Positions 36,228 to 44,867 of a DNA stretch of 64,000 nucleotides are shown one piece after another. The notes under the pieces were generated by a model that was given only the letters and a program-made list of their open reading frames with translations, had not been told where the DNA came from and did not search any database. Source of the stretch: Pseudoalteromonas ruthenica (GTDB taxonomy: Bacteria > Pseudomonadota > Gammaproteobacteria > Enterobacterales > Alteromonadaceae). Position 1 is the stretch's first letter. The number at the start of each line of letters is the position of its first letter. A program made the translations under genes and the position numbers. The DNA is taken from the NCBI RefSeq assembly GCF_008808095.1, contig NZ_CP023396.1, positions 3,205,380 through 3,269,379 on the forward strand, given 5' to 3'.

Positions 36228-37481
36228 TTAAAATTGTAATTGTTGTGCTTTATCGAAGTTGGCGTAGCTTGAGGTGATCACTTTGTCACCGGGCTCAAGA
36301 CCGCTGAGCACTTCGTAATAATCTTGGTTTTTTCGACCTAGGCGGATGTCGCGGCGAACGGCGCCACTGTTATCATCATTCATGACATACACCCAGTTAC
36401 CGCCTGAGCTGCTAAAGAATGCGCCTCGCGACAACAACAGCGCATTATCTTGACTACCGCCAAGCATCAGCTCGACATCCAAGCTCTGTCCCCGCTTGAT
36501 GTTGCTCGCTTGCTCTGGCAGTTCGACTTCAATTTGAAATTGTGATTGCTGCACGCGACTGTCTATTTTGGTGACTGTGGCGCTGACATCCCCTTGTTCA
36601 AGTTCAATAATGACCTCCATACCAGAGCGTACTTGGCTGAGATAAAACTCATCTAAGCGGATCACTAGCTTGTACTCGTTGGGTATATCAATCTGACCTA
36701 AACGCGCGCCACGGCTCTTTGATGCGCCAATTTCAACATCCAACTCACTCAAATACCCGTCCACTGGGGCAGTGATCAGCAAGTTATCGAGGTTGCGGCG
36801 CGCAAACTGAAGGTTTTTCTCGAGCATTTCAGCACTATCTTGTAGCTGTGCCAACTGCACTTCGCGAATACTTTTCTCTTGCTGTTGACGCTCAATGGTG
36901 AGCTCTTTACGCGCTTGATAATAAGCTAAGTCTTCTTTTAGCTCAGAGAGCTGCTCTTGAGAAAGCATGCCTTTTTCTACCAAGGGCGCAGTTTGCTTAA
37001 GGCGGCGAGTTAGATGAGTGATTTTCAGTTCAATTTCTAATAAATCTCGACGTAAGTTTAAGCGGCTGGTCTCCATATTCATCTGGGTGTTACGCAGAAA
37101 GTTAAGTTGCTCAGTAACTTGTGCTTCCCGGCTCATTACATCAAGTTGCAAATTGGTGTTACTTAAACGCACCAGAGGCTGACCTTTTTTGACAAACTCA
37201 CCCTGCTCTACAAGACGCTCTTCCACCTGACCACCGGCAATAGTGTCGAGGTAGATGGTGGTTTTTGGTACTACTTGTCCACGTAAACTTAGTGCATCGA
37301 CAAATTCGCCTTGGTTTACGGTGCTTACCGTTAAATTACTGGCATTAACCGTTTGGCTCCGACCTTGTGAAGAGCTTTGACTAAACCCGTAAGCAGCGGC
37401 CGCAACACTGAGAGCAATAACCGACATTGCGACTTTCTTCGCGTGCTTTTTTAAGCCTGATGATTCTATTTTTCTATCCAT
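36228..37481 (-). CDS. HlyD/MacA-type periplasmic adaptor
   Basis: The 417-aa protein has an N-terminal membrane anchor (VAMSVIALSVAAAAYGF), a lipoyl half-motif (GQVVPKTTIYLDTIAGGQVE), a long coiled coil with many Gln, Glu and Leu (about residues 115-235), the second lipoyl half (ITAPVDGYLSELDVEIG) and a beta-barrel. It would connect the permeases with an outer-membrane channel such as TolC, which is not in this window. I start it at the ATG at 37481; a GTG at 37490 is possible. A sigma-54 promoter lies upstream. Confidence 0.88.
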   Translation of the reverse strand: MDRKIESSGLKKHAKKVAMSVIALSVAAAAYGFSQSSSQGRSQTVNASNLTVSTVNQGEFVDALSLRGQVVPKTTIYLDTIAGGQVEERLVEQGEFVKKGQPLVRLSNTNLQLDVMSREAQVTEQLNFLRNTQMNMETSRLNLRRDLLEIELKITHLTRRLKQTAPLVEKGMLSQEQLSELKEDLAYYQARKELTIERQQQEKSIREVQLAQLQDSAEMLEKNLQFARRNLDNLLITAPVDGYLSELDVEIGASKSRGARLGQIDIPNEYKLVIRLDEFYLSQVRSGMEVIIELEQGDVSATVTKIDSRVQQSQFQIEVELPEQASNIKRGQSLDVELMLGGSQDNALLLSRGAFFSSSGGNWVYVMNDDNSGAVRRDIRLGRKNQDYYEVLSGLEPGDKVITSSYANFDKAQQLQF

Positions 37482-37523
37482 CTCAGTCACCCAATATATG
37501 TGTTCGCTATATAAGGGGTAACT

Positions 37524-37539
37524 ATCAAGCTCCGTGCCA
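37524..37539 (-). promoter_or_regulatory. sigma-54 (-24/-12) promoter for the efflux operon
   Basis: Read on the minus strand, the sequence is TGGCACGGAGCTTGAT. It matches the consensus TGGCACG-N4-TTGCW except for A in place of the C of TTGC. GG and the -12 region are correctly spaced. It faces the adaptor gene about 35 bases away. The divergent gene encodes an NtrC-type sigma-54 activator, which is just what such a promoter needs. Confidence 0.8.
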
Positions 37540-37598
37540 AAATTTAAATTCCATAAATTTCAGTTACTTAGCTTAAAATCGAGATTGTTCTGAGCTAT

Positions 37599-37623
37599 GA
37601 GGTGTCCGCTTATAGAACACCTC
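37599..37623. promoter_or_regulatory. palindrome, probable activator (enhancer) binding site
   Basis: GAGGTGT (37599-37605) and ACACCTC (37617-37623) form a perfect 7-bp inverted repeat, 11 bases apart. It lies about 60-100 bases upstream of the sigma-54 promoter, the usual place for an NtrC-family binding site. It also overlaps the 5' leader of the regulator gene and could allow autoregulation. Confidence 0.55.
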
Positions 37624-37700
37624 AATTCTTTACAGTGCCCATTTGTGGACAGGGAATGAATAACTGGGGTAGGCTAAAAAGAAAAAGCCAAGGCAGGGAT

Positions 37701-39098
37701 ATGAAACAGGCAGGCTCTATATTAGTGGTTGATGACAACCCCGATATTCTTATCGCCGCGCGTTTATTACTTAAACAGCATTATCAAAGCGTTAAAACCA
37801 CAGACAACCCTTTTGATATAGAGGGTATCGTTAACGAGCAACAGCAGGCTGACCAGCCCATTGATGTGATTTTATTGGATATGAACTTTACCCAAGACTC
37901 CATCAGTGGCCAAGAGGGATTCTACTGGCTAAAAAAAATCGCCGCGCAAGACCCCACGATTGTGGTGCTGCTTATGACCGCGTACAGCGATATTCAACTG
38001 GCTGTAGATGCAATAAAGGCTGGAGCCGCAGATTTTATCGCCAAGCCATGGCAAAACGACCAGCTGTTAGCCAGTGTCGCTGCTGCTTTTAGCCACGCCA
38101 AAGACAAGCGCCAAGTGGGTCAGCTCAAGCGCCAAACCCAAGGCTTAAACGATGCATTAAATAGCAATAAGTTTGCCTTTTTAGGGCAAAGCGATGCGAT
38201 GTTAAAAGTATTCGATACCATCGAACGAGCAGCCCAAACCGACGCCAATATTCTTATCACCGGTGAAAGTGGTACCGGTAAAGAGCTCACTGCCCATGCT
38301 ATCCACCAGCAAAGCCTACGTCATAGCGGCCCCTTTATTAGCGTTGATATGGGAGCCATGAGCGCATCACTGATGGAGAGCGAATTATTTGGCCATAAAA
38401 AAGGCGCTTTCACCGATGCCAAAGAAGACCGCGTTGGCCGCTTCGAACTTGCTGGCGGTGGCAGTTTATTCTTGGATGAACTGGGTAATTTGCCGCTGGA
38501 GCAACAAGTGAAGCTGTTGGCAGCATTGCAAAATCGGCAAATCACGCCCATTGGCGGCAGCAAAACCATCGATGTCGACATTCGTTTAATCAGCGCCACC
38601 AATGATAATTTACATGAGGCAGTCGGCGAAGGCCGTTTTCGTCAAGATTTACTGTATCGAATCAATACCGTAGAAATCGCCCTGCCGCCGCTGCGCGAGC
38701 GTCATCAGGACATTCCTTTACTCGTTGACTACTACCTCAACCATTTTGGCCAAAAATACAAACGCGAACTTAGCGTTAGCAACTCCAGCATGCAGGCGTT
38801 AAGTAGCTATCAATGGCCAGGCAATGTACGCGAATTAGCGCATGCAATAGAACGAGCGGTGATCCTCTCTACCGGCACTGAGCTAGATATTGGCTCAGTT
38901 ATTAGCGCACCGGCGACCACCGGTAGCGCAGCACCACAGCAAGGTGAGCAGTACGATACCTTCAACCTAGAAGAGCTGGAACATCGCGCAATTCGCGCTG
39001 CGCTCACTCACTTCCAAGGTAATGTGAGCCACGCCGCTAAAGCATTAGGGCTGACTCGTGGTGCCATGTATCGACGCTTAGAAAAATATGGGCTTTAA
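37701..39098 (+). CDS. NtrC-family sigma-54-dependent response regulator
   Basis: I start it at the ATG at 37701, where the receiver domain begins (MKQAGSILVVDDNPDI) and AGG stands in front; the frame is open back to 37602 but that part overlaps the palindrome. The 465-aa protein has a receiver (LLDMNF holds the phospho-Asp, AKPW the Lys), a AAA+ domain with Walker A GESGTGKE, a GAFTDA loop in place of the usual GAFTGA, and a Fis-type HTH at the C-terminus (VSHAAKALGLTRGAMYRRLE). It probably activates the divergent efflux operon. Confidence 0.92.
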   Translation: MKQAGSILVVDDNPDILIAARLLLKQHYQSVKTTDNPFDIEGIVNEQQQADQPIDVILLDMNFTQDSISGQEGFYWLKKIAAQDPTIVVLLMTAYSDIQLAVDAIKAGAADFIAKPWQNDQLLASVAAAFSHAKDKRQVGQLKRQTQGLNDALNSNKFAFLGQSDAMLKVFDTIERAAQTDANILITGESGTGKELTAHAIHQQSLRHSGPFISVDMGAMSASLMESELFGHKKGAFTDAKEDRVGRFELAGGGSLFLDELGNLPLEQQVKLLAALQNRQITPIGGSKTIDVDIRLISATNDNLHEAVGEGRFRQDLLYRINTVEIALPPLRERHQDIPLLVDYYLNHFGQKYKRELSVSNSSMQALSSYQWPGNVRELAHAIERAVILSTGTELDIGSVISAPATTGSAAPQQGEQYDTFNLEELEHRAIRAALTHFQGNVSHAAKALGLTRGAMYRRLEKYGL

Positions 39099-39103
39099 CA
39101 CTG

Positions 39104-40399
39104 ATGTCTGCAAATACAAAACTGTCGTTATTGTTAGCTGGCGTTATACTCACGGCATTAGGCGCCCAATATAGTTGGTACAGCTTACAATTACCGGCGC
39201 TAACCACAGGCATGGTATTGGTCGCACTGGCCTGCATTTGCAGTATTTTAGTGCTGTTTAAACGCCAAAGCCGCCAAGCGCAATTAGCACTTAAAGCCCT
39301 AGCTAACGGGGATAGTAGCCTAGGGTTGCCTCGCAACCATCCTATGCGGGTACAGTATAACGAAGTTAAAGAGCAAATCTTGCAAGCCCGGTTGGCTGCG
39401 GAGCAACAAGCCCAGTTTATGCAAACCCTGCTAATCCATATCGATATGGCGGTGTTAGTGTTCGATGCGCAGGGCAATATTATTGAGCAAAACCCGGCTG
39501 TCGCAAGGCTGCTCGGGGCTCCCGTGAAAGATCTGCAATCGTTAGCTCAGCTCGGTGAGTTTATTAGTGAAGCACAAAGTCAGTGTCAATCAACCGCTCT
39601 ATGGCAGCGAGGAGAACAGCAGGACACCTTGTCTATACAAATAAGCTTGGCCACCATCCAAGGGCAAGAGCTAAAAATTGTCACTTTGCAGTCGATTCAT
39701 GAGCAATTACTACTGAAAGAACAACAAGCCTATAAGCGCTTAACGCGCGTTCTCACGCACGAAATTGCCAACTCGATTACCCCGCTGTCATCATTGGCAC
39801 ACACCTGCACCGGTCTGTTGCCACAAGGCCTGAGTTTTACCGATAGCGAAGATAAAGAAGACTTAGCACTCGCCTTACAAACCCTGCATAGCCGCACTGA
39901 AGGGTTAAGCGCCTTTATCGCACGTTTTCGATCCATCAGTAATCTGCCCAAGCCAGATCTCAAGGCGCAATCTCTTGCAGATGTGGTAACACGTTGTTGT
40001 GCCCTATTCAAAACAGACTTGGAGCAACAGCATATTGCTCTAAAGCTACAAACCCACAGCGACACTTTAGTGATGTGTGATGCCCAGCAAATTGAGCAGG
40101 TATTAATTAACCTGATCAAAAATGCCATAGAAGCGATGAGTGTGAACTGTGCAGACAAAACCTTGTCTATGGTTGTTGATAAAAATAACCAAGGGCAGTT
40201 ATACATTGCCGTGTGTGATACCGGTGGTGGCATCAGTAAACAAGCTCAAGAAATGATGTTTGTGCCTTTTTTCACCACTAAACAGCAAGGTTCAGGGATA
40301 GGTTTAGCGCTAAGCAAACAAATTATGGTTAGCCATGGTGGCGACCTAACCTACCATGAACAACCCCAAGGGGCATGTTTACGCTGCGTCTTTGGCTAA
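39104..40399 (+). CDS. sensor histidine kinase, partner of the NtrC-type regulator
   Basis: The 431-aa kinase has two N-terminal membrane helices (LSLLLAGVILTALGAQY and GMVLVALACICSILVLF) with almost no periplasmic loop, a PAS-like cytoplasmic region, a phosphoacceptor box LTHEIANSITPLSSLAHT and an HATPase domain (LINLIKNAIEAM, CDTGGGIS, GSGIGLALSKQ). The gene lies five bases after the regulator stop. The missing periplasmic domain suggests that it senses membrane stress. Confidence 0.9.
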   Translation: MSANTKLSLLLAGVILTALGAQYSWYSLQLPALTTGMVLVALACICSILVLFKRQSRQAQLALKALANGDSSLGLPRNHPMRVQYNEVKEQILQARLAAEQQAQFMQTLLIHIDMAVLVFDAQGNIIEQNPAVARLLGAPVKDLQSLAQLGEFISEAQSQCQSTALWQRGEQQDTLSIQISLATIQGQELKIVTLQSIHEQLLLKEQQAYKRLTRVLTHEIANSITPLSSLAHTCTGLLPQGLSFTDSEDKEDLALALQTLHSRTEGLSAFIARFRSISNLPKPDLKAQSLADVVTRCCALFKTDLEQQHIALKLQTHSDTLVMCDAQQIEQVLINLIKNAIEAMSVNCADKTLSMVVDKNNQGQLYIAVCDTGGGISKQAQEMMFVPFFTTKQQGSGIGLALSKQIMVSHGGDLTYHEQPQGACLRCVFG

Positions 40400-40538
40400 C
40401 GCCAATGGGCTCTGAGGGCGCAGTTAGCAAGCCTTCGCTTCAGCGGCCGCTCAGATTTAGCTCACCTTATGTTAAGGTGTCAACGCTAAGCTGATTCGCC
40501 GAAATGACCGAATTCAGTTTATAATTTAAGTAGCATTT

Positions 40539-41816
40539 ATGTATCGAATTTCAGCGCTATTAGTTTTTTTGTTCCTCGCGGGTTGCCAGAGCATGAGCTC
40601 GAAGCCCCCTGTAAACAATGACATCGTAAAAACCGAGGCTCAGTCTCCAAGTGTAAGTGAAAAGGCGGTACCGCCGTCAGTGCAACCGAAACAGCCGCAA
40701 CAAACGCCGCAACAAGTGGACGATGTATGGCAGCGTATCCGTATGCAATTGAGCTTTGCAGACTCGACTCACCCGGATGTGATGAAGCGCGTTGACTGGT
40801 ATTTATCACATCCTAATTATATGGATGAAATAAGCCGTCGTGCCGAGCCTTACTTGTATCATATAGTGACAGAGGTAGAAGCGCGAAACCTGCCAATAGA
40901 ATTAGCGCTAATGCCGCTGATTGAGAGTGACTTTGATGCCAGCGCCTACTCTCACAAGCATGCTAGCGGCCTATGGCAGTTAACGCCTTCGCTTGCTCAA
41001 TACTTTGGCGTTAAAATCACGCCTTGGTACGACGGCCGTCAAGATGTATTCGACAGCACAGCGGCGGCGCTGGACTTTATTGAGTACCTGTATAAGCGTT
41101 TTGATGGCAACTGGTATCATACTATTGCTGCATACAATGTTGGCGAAGGTCGAGTGCGCAATGCTATTGCAGCCAATAAAAAAGCTGGGAAAAGCACGGA
41201 CTTTTTCGCGCTCAAACTGCCCAAACAAACACGCAAATATGTGCCCAAACTGCTTGCTGCAGTGCATTTGCTAAAACATGAAAAAATGGACTTCCCAGCA
41301 ATTGATAACAGCCCAGCCATTTCGCCTCTCCCCATCAAAGGCGCAGTTATTTTAGCCGATAAGTCGCAATGGCAAGATGTGCAAGACCTCAATCACGGCG
41401 TAATCCGCTTTCCTGCGATCATCGACGCTCCGCATTTAGTCGTACCCAAGGCTAAACAGCAACACTGGCAGCAAGCCATTGCCAAACAACAAAGTAGTGA
41501 TTACAGCCAATGGCAGCATTACACCATTGCCAAGGGGGATAGTTTAAGTGTTATTGCCGAGCGTTATGCTCTTAGTGTTAAGCAGCTAAAGACGTTTAAT
41601 AACCTTAGCTCCGATCGCATTCGCATTGGTGATAAGCTGATTTTACCGGTATTAGCCGATGAGCAAATCGAACATAAGGTCAGCTCGGGGGAGAGCTTAT
41701 GGAAAATTGCCCGCCATTACCAAGTGAGCATTGCCAAATTAAAACAGTGGAACAACCTTTCAAGCAATATATTACAGGTTGGCGACACTCTCACCGTGTT
41801 TCTATCACGCAGTTAA
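40539..41816 (+). CDS. mltD: membrane-bound lytic murein transglycosylase D with two LysM domains
   Basis: The 425-aa protein has a lipoprotein signal (LLVFLFLAGC), an SLT domain with the catalytic Glu in ALMPLIESDFDASAYS and the SGLWQL and AYNVGEGRV motifs, and two C-terminal LysM domains (HYTIAKGDSLSVIAERY and HKVSSGESLWKIARHY). This is the standard MltD layout. It cleaves peptidoglycan glycan strands while anchored in a membrane. Its last four bases overlap the convergent gene at 41813. Confidence 0.92.
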   Translation: MYRISALLVFLFLAGCQSMSSKPPVNNDIVKTEAQSPSVSEKAVPPSVQPKQPQQTPQQVDDVWQRIRMQLSFADSTHPDVMKRVDWYLSHPNYMDEISRRAEPYLYHIVTEVEARNLPIELALMPLIESDFDASAYSHKHASGLWQLTPSLAQYFGVKITPWYDGRQDVFDSTAAALDFIEYLYKRFDGNWYHTIAAYNVGEGRVRNAIAANKKAGKSTDFFALKLPKQTRKYVPKLLAAVHLLKHEKMDFPAIDNSPAISPLPIKGAVILADKSQWQDVQDLNHGVIRFPAIIDAPHLVVPKAKQQHWQQAIAKQQSSDYSQWQHYTIAKGDSLSVIAERYALSVKQLKTFNNLSSDRIRIGDKLILPVLADEQIEHKVSSGESLWKIARHYQVSIAKLKQWNNLSSNILQVGDTLTVFLSRS

Positions 41817-42487
41817 TCCTGCAACCATTTACTCATGGCCGCATCAAAGGCGGCCTGCTTTCTTTGTTTGAGATGCGGGCAAATGACTTCACCTGCGGGC
41901 ATATCCGCTTGTGCCATCGGTGAAGAAGCATCCATGACAAAGCAGCGGCCATCTTGGCGTAATAGATAGTTACCCGTCACCTTGTCACCGGCGAGCACCT
42001 GCATCGCGCCTGTTGATTGCTGCACTGATGTGATATCTGGACCGGAGTAACGAGGAAGCTCATCAAGCTGTACCTTGCCCACCCCAGCTGATGACTGAGT
42101 TTTTGCAAACGCACGAGTGACGCGTTGCTCAAAGTGCGCATAAGGGTTTATTCTCACCGGGGGCTTGTCTGCTTTTTCAGCAGCAGCCGCTCGGCTTTTT
42201 AGAGCTTCACTGTGCTGATTAGCTTTTCCTTCACCTTCCTCTTTTTGAACGGGCGTGGCTGAGTGAGAGTCATTATTTACTGAGCGCTGCGGCTTAATCG
42301 GCTCTGGCTCATGCACGGGCTGCTCTATCTTATTTTCTGGCGGAGGCAAGCTAATCATCACCACCTGCATTGTTGCCGGTGGCTCTTCCTGATGCGCTCG
42401 CATTACCGCCGGAGTGGCAGTGCTCAACACAAACCCAAGAATTAGCATATGGCAAGTAATTGAAATGAGTAAGGCGCGTAAAAACAT
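41813..42487 (-). CDS. TonB/TolA-like periplasm-spanning protein of unknown role
   Basis: The 224-aa protein has an N-terminal membrane anchor (FLRALLISITCHMLILGFVL), then a Pro/Glu/Lys-rich stretch (LPPPENKIEQPVHEPEPIKP) typical of TonB and TolA linkers, and an Ala/Glu/Lys segment. The C-terminal part, with YLLRQDGRCFVMD and GEVICPH, is not a canonical TonB domain. It may link inner and outer envelope layers. No exbB or exbD genes are nearby. Confidence 0.6.
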   Translation of the reverse strand: MFLRALLISITCHMLILGFVLSTATPAVMRAHQEEPPATMQVVMISLPPPENKIEQPVHEPEPIKPQRSVNNDSHSATPVQKEEGEGKANQHSEALKSRAAAAEKADKPPVRINPYAHFEQRVTRAFAKTQSSAGVGKVQLDELPRYSGPDITSVQQSTGAMQVLAGDKVTGNYLLRQDGRCFVMDASSPMAQADMPAGEVICPHLKQRKQAAFDAAMSKWLQD

Positions 42488-42565
42488 ATCCCTATGCTAC
42501 AAAAATAACATCACCTTATAAGGACTGCAGATACGACGATTTAGTTCATGGGGCTACGTAAAAAT

Positions 42566-42590
42566 AGAACGAGCCGCATAGCGCGGCTTG
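42566..42590. repeat. 25-bp repeat with hairpin, left copy
   Basis: AGAACGAGCCGCATAGCGCG, continued by GCTTG, matches 44812-44836 at 23 of 25 positions. The AGCCGC...GCGGCT part forms a hairpin that probably ends transcription of the paralogue array. The two copies flank the three-gene array exactly. Confidence 0.7.
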
Positions 42591-42611
42591 CTTAACTGCT
42601 TTAAAACCTAA

Positions 42612-43148
42612 CTACTTCAGGTTTTCAATAAGCTTATTGGCACGCAGTACAGTCTCACGCAAGCTGTTTTCCAATACGGCATCAACCTTGTCATTATGAC
42701 AGATTTCAATATCTGTCACCCATGCGGTGACGAGGGGCTCTCCCCAAAATAGAGTAAAACTTGGGCAGGGCTGATAGCCATTGTGCGACGCCCATAGTGG
42801 CCAGATAAAATAATACGCCACAACCATAAAAATGGTTAACAGAAGTAGTATTGCTAAAGTCCATATCAGCCAATTTAAAGCTAAATTGACATGGTCATTT
42901 TCTAGCCATAATGCTTTTACAGAGTTTAATGCACCATATACAAAAAGAACGACACTAAACATCCAGCCTAAAACTAAACAAGATACAGCAGGTTCAAACA
43001 TAATCAGGGCTAGACCGCTGGTTGGGTACGTAAAGTGTGTTGTCGTTATGTCAAACCCAGCAGCAAACATAAACCACGTTAGTCCAACAACGACTAATGA
43101 CATACCTGCCAGGCAGTACAAATAGAAAGAATCAACTTCATGACGCAT
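42612..43148 (-). CDS. tandem membrane protein, paralogue A (DUF1240-like)
   Basis: The 178-aa protein has three membrane helices (LAGMSLVVVGLTWFMFAAGF, MFSVVLFVYGALN and AILLLLTIFMVVAYYFIW) and a soluble C-terminal tail with two Cys (YQPCPSF and IEICHND) that could form a disulfide. It is closely related to the next two genes. The resemblance to DUF1240 is from memory. Such tandem small membrane proteins are sometimes immunity proteins, but no toxin gene is adjacent. Confidence 0.65.
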   Translation of the reverse strand: MRHEVDSFYLYCLAGMSLVVVGLTWFMFAAGFDITTTHFTYPTSGLALIMFEPAVSCLVLGWMFSVVLFVYGALNSVKALWLENDHVNLALNWLIWTLAILLLLTIFMVVAYYFIWPLWASHNGYQPCPSFTLFWGEPLVTAWVTDIEICHNDKVDAVLENSLRETVLRANKLIENLK

Positions 43149-43200
43149 TTAGCTTTCCTATAAAAATTCAAAAAGTGGGCAAGTAACCTTTAATAAAGTG

Positions 43201-43740
43201 CTATTGATGCTGGCTTTCAATAAGCTCATTGGCACGCAGTACAGTCTCATGCAAGCTGTTTTCTAATACGGCATCAACCTTGTTATTATGACAGATTTCA
43301 ATATCTGTCACCCATGCGGTGGCAAATGATTCATTATGCAACAGGGTGAAATCCGGACATGACTGATAACCACTATGCGATGCTCTGATAGGCCAGGCTA
43401 CATAATTGGCACTCACAACAACGAGAATTAAGACAAAGAAAACCACTGAGGCCTGTCCTAATCTTTTTAATGCTAATTTAAGATGTTTATTGTCTTGCCA
43501 TATTTCATTCATAGAGCCAAAAATACCTACTACAAAAGCGAATATGGTAATAGCCCAACTTATAGGTATGAGGGGGAATAGAGGTTCAAATACTACGAGT
43601 GACAAACCACTTGCTGGGTAATTAAATTGTACAGCTGATAGCTCAAACCCAAGCGCTAACATAAACCATGTCAGCGCAATAACGACGAATAAAAGAAATA
43701 CCGTAGCGTACAAGTAAAAAGTATCCACATCCCTGCTCAT
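43201..43740 (-). CDS. tandem membrane protein, paralogue B
   Basis: This 179-aa member has the same layout: helix 1 VFLLFVVIALTWFMLALGF, helix 2 WAITIFAFVVGIFGSM, helix 3 VVFFVLILVVVSANYVAW and a tail with YQSCPDF and IEICHNN. Its first two thirds are diverged from A and C, but the last 35 codons are almost identical to A. The gap to its neighbours is 50-60 bases, so the three form one transcription unit. Confidence 0.65.
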   Translation of the reverse strand: MSRDVDTFYLYATVFLLFVVIALTWFMLALGFELSAVQFNYPASGLSLVVFEPLFPLIPISWAITIFAFVVGIFGSMNEIWQDNKHLKLALKRLGQASVVFFVLILVVVSANYVAWPIRASHSGYQSCPDFTLLHNESFATAWVTDIEICHNNKVDAVLENSLHETVLRANELIESQHQ

Positions 43741-43799
43741 TGTACTTTTCCTTCAAAAACACATTCAAAAAAGTGACTCAGCACACTTCTTATACAGCG

Positions 43800-44339
43800 C
43801 TACTGTTTTATATTTTCAATAAGCTTATTGGCGCGCAGGACGGTCTCATGCAAGTTGTTTTTTAATACAGCATCAACCTTGTCATTGTGACAGATTTCAA
43901 TATCTGTCACCCACGCAGTAGTAACAGGCTCTGTAAAAAATAAGGTAAAACTAGGGCAGGGCTGATAACCATTGTGTGACGCCCATAATGGCCACAGTAA
44001 GTAATCAATAACTAGCACAGAAATAGTCAATATTAGTAATATTGGGAGTGTATTCCCAAGCCACTTTATAGCTATGTTGATATGTTTGTTGTCTAACCAA
44101 AGCTCCCGTATGGCCTTCAATAGACCAAATATAAAAACTATTACACTGATCACCCAGCCCAAAGCTAAACAAGACACAATGGGTTCAAACAAGATAAGGG
44201 CCAGACCGCTGGTTGGGTACGTAAAGTGTGTTGCCGTTATGTCAAACCCAGCAGCAAACATAAACCACGTTAGTCCAACAACGACTAGTGACATTCCTGC
44301 TAAACAGTACAAATAAAAAGAATCAACTTCCTTGCCCAT
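43800..44339 (-). CDS. tandem membrane protein, paralogue C
   Basis: GGAGAGGCAAG before the ATG at 44339 decides the start and gives 179 aa; an upstream start at 44360 is rejected. Its N-terminal 60 codons are nearly identical to paralogue A, while its middle helices differ. The tail keeps YQPCPSF and IEICHND. It is the first gene of the array in the direction of transcription. Confidence 0.65.
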   Translation of the reverse strand: MGKEVDSFYLYCLAGMSLVVVGLTWFMFAAGFDITATHFTYPTSGLALILFEPIVSCLALGWVISVIVFIFGLLKAIRELWLDNKHINIAIKWLGNTLPILLILTISVLVIDYLLWPLWASHNGYQPCPSFTLFFTEPVTTAWVTDIEICHNDKVDAVLKNNLHETVLRANKLIENIKQ

Positions 44340-44811
44340 CTTGCCTCTCCTGCAATACAACCAAACCCATAAATATTGAGTATGCTCTAGGTACTCAGCT
44401 AGTGTAACAGTGGGTATTAGGGGCTCGATTTATAACGAGTGACATTTCATTCACAGTGCCAGACAATTCGCCGCCATTGCTAAAAATTCAGATGATACGC
44501 AAGAATGTTTTATTCTTTTGCTCTACTTCATTACCCACTGAGTTACACGTTGAGCACTATTTATCTCTAAATGAGCCGTTAACTAATATTTAATTGGCCA
44601 ACGAATGATATTCGAGTATTGGTAGGTTTTTGATGTAAGAATGGATCTAACATTTCGCGCTCCTTGCTAATGATTAATACTTAGATCTCTATCATAGGAT
44701 CCCTTTGAGTAAGTTATCAGTTTTGAGGCATAAATAAAACGTATGTCGAAGTACTATAGAAGTACTATAGATATAGCAAGCTACACAAACCTAATAAGGA
44801 TGGCTTTACAC
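44340..44811. other. gene-free AT-rich region upstream of the paralogue array
   Basis: This stretch lies between the array and glmU. I see no convincing gene. It must contain the promoter of the array. An 11-bp unit, GAAGTACTATA, is repeated twice in tandem at 44748-44769. Confidence 0.45.
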
Positions 44812-44842
44812 AGAACAAGCCGCATGGCGCGGCTTGTTTTAT
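44812..44842. terminator. hairpin terminator and right copy of the 25-bp repeat
   Basis: AACAAGCCGC (44814-44823) and GCGGCTTGTT (44829-44838) form a perfect 10-bp stem with a 5-base loop, followed by TTATT on the plus strand. It lies 26 bases after the glmU stop and probably terminates glmU. The 44812-44836 segment matches 42566-42590 at 23 of 25 bases. Confidence 0.75.
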
Positions 44843-44867
44843 TATCACTTGGCAAGTGCTTAACAGC

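Noticed and set aside
44748..44769. GAAGTACTATA repeated twice, possible start of a repeat array
   Set aside because: Only two units with no spacer variation; not CRISPR-like and probably a simple tandem duplication.
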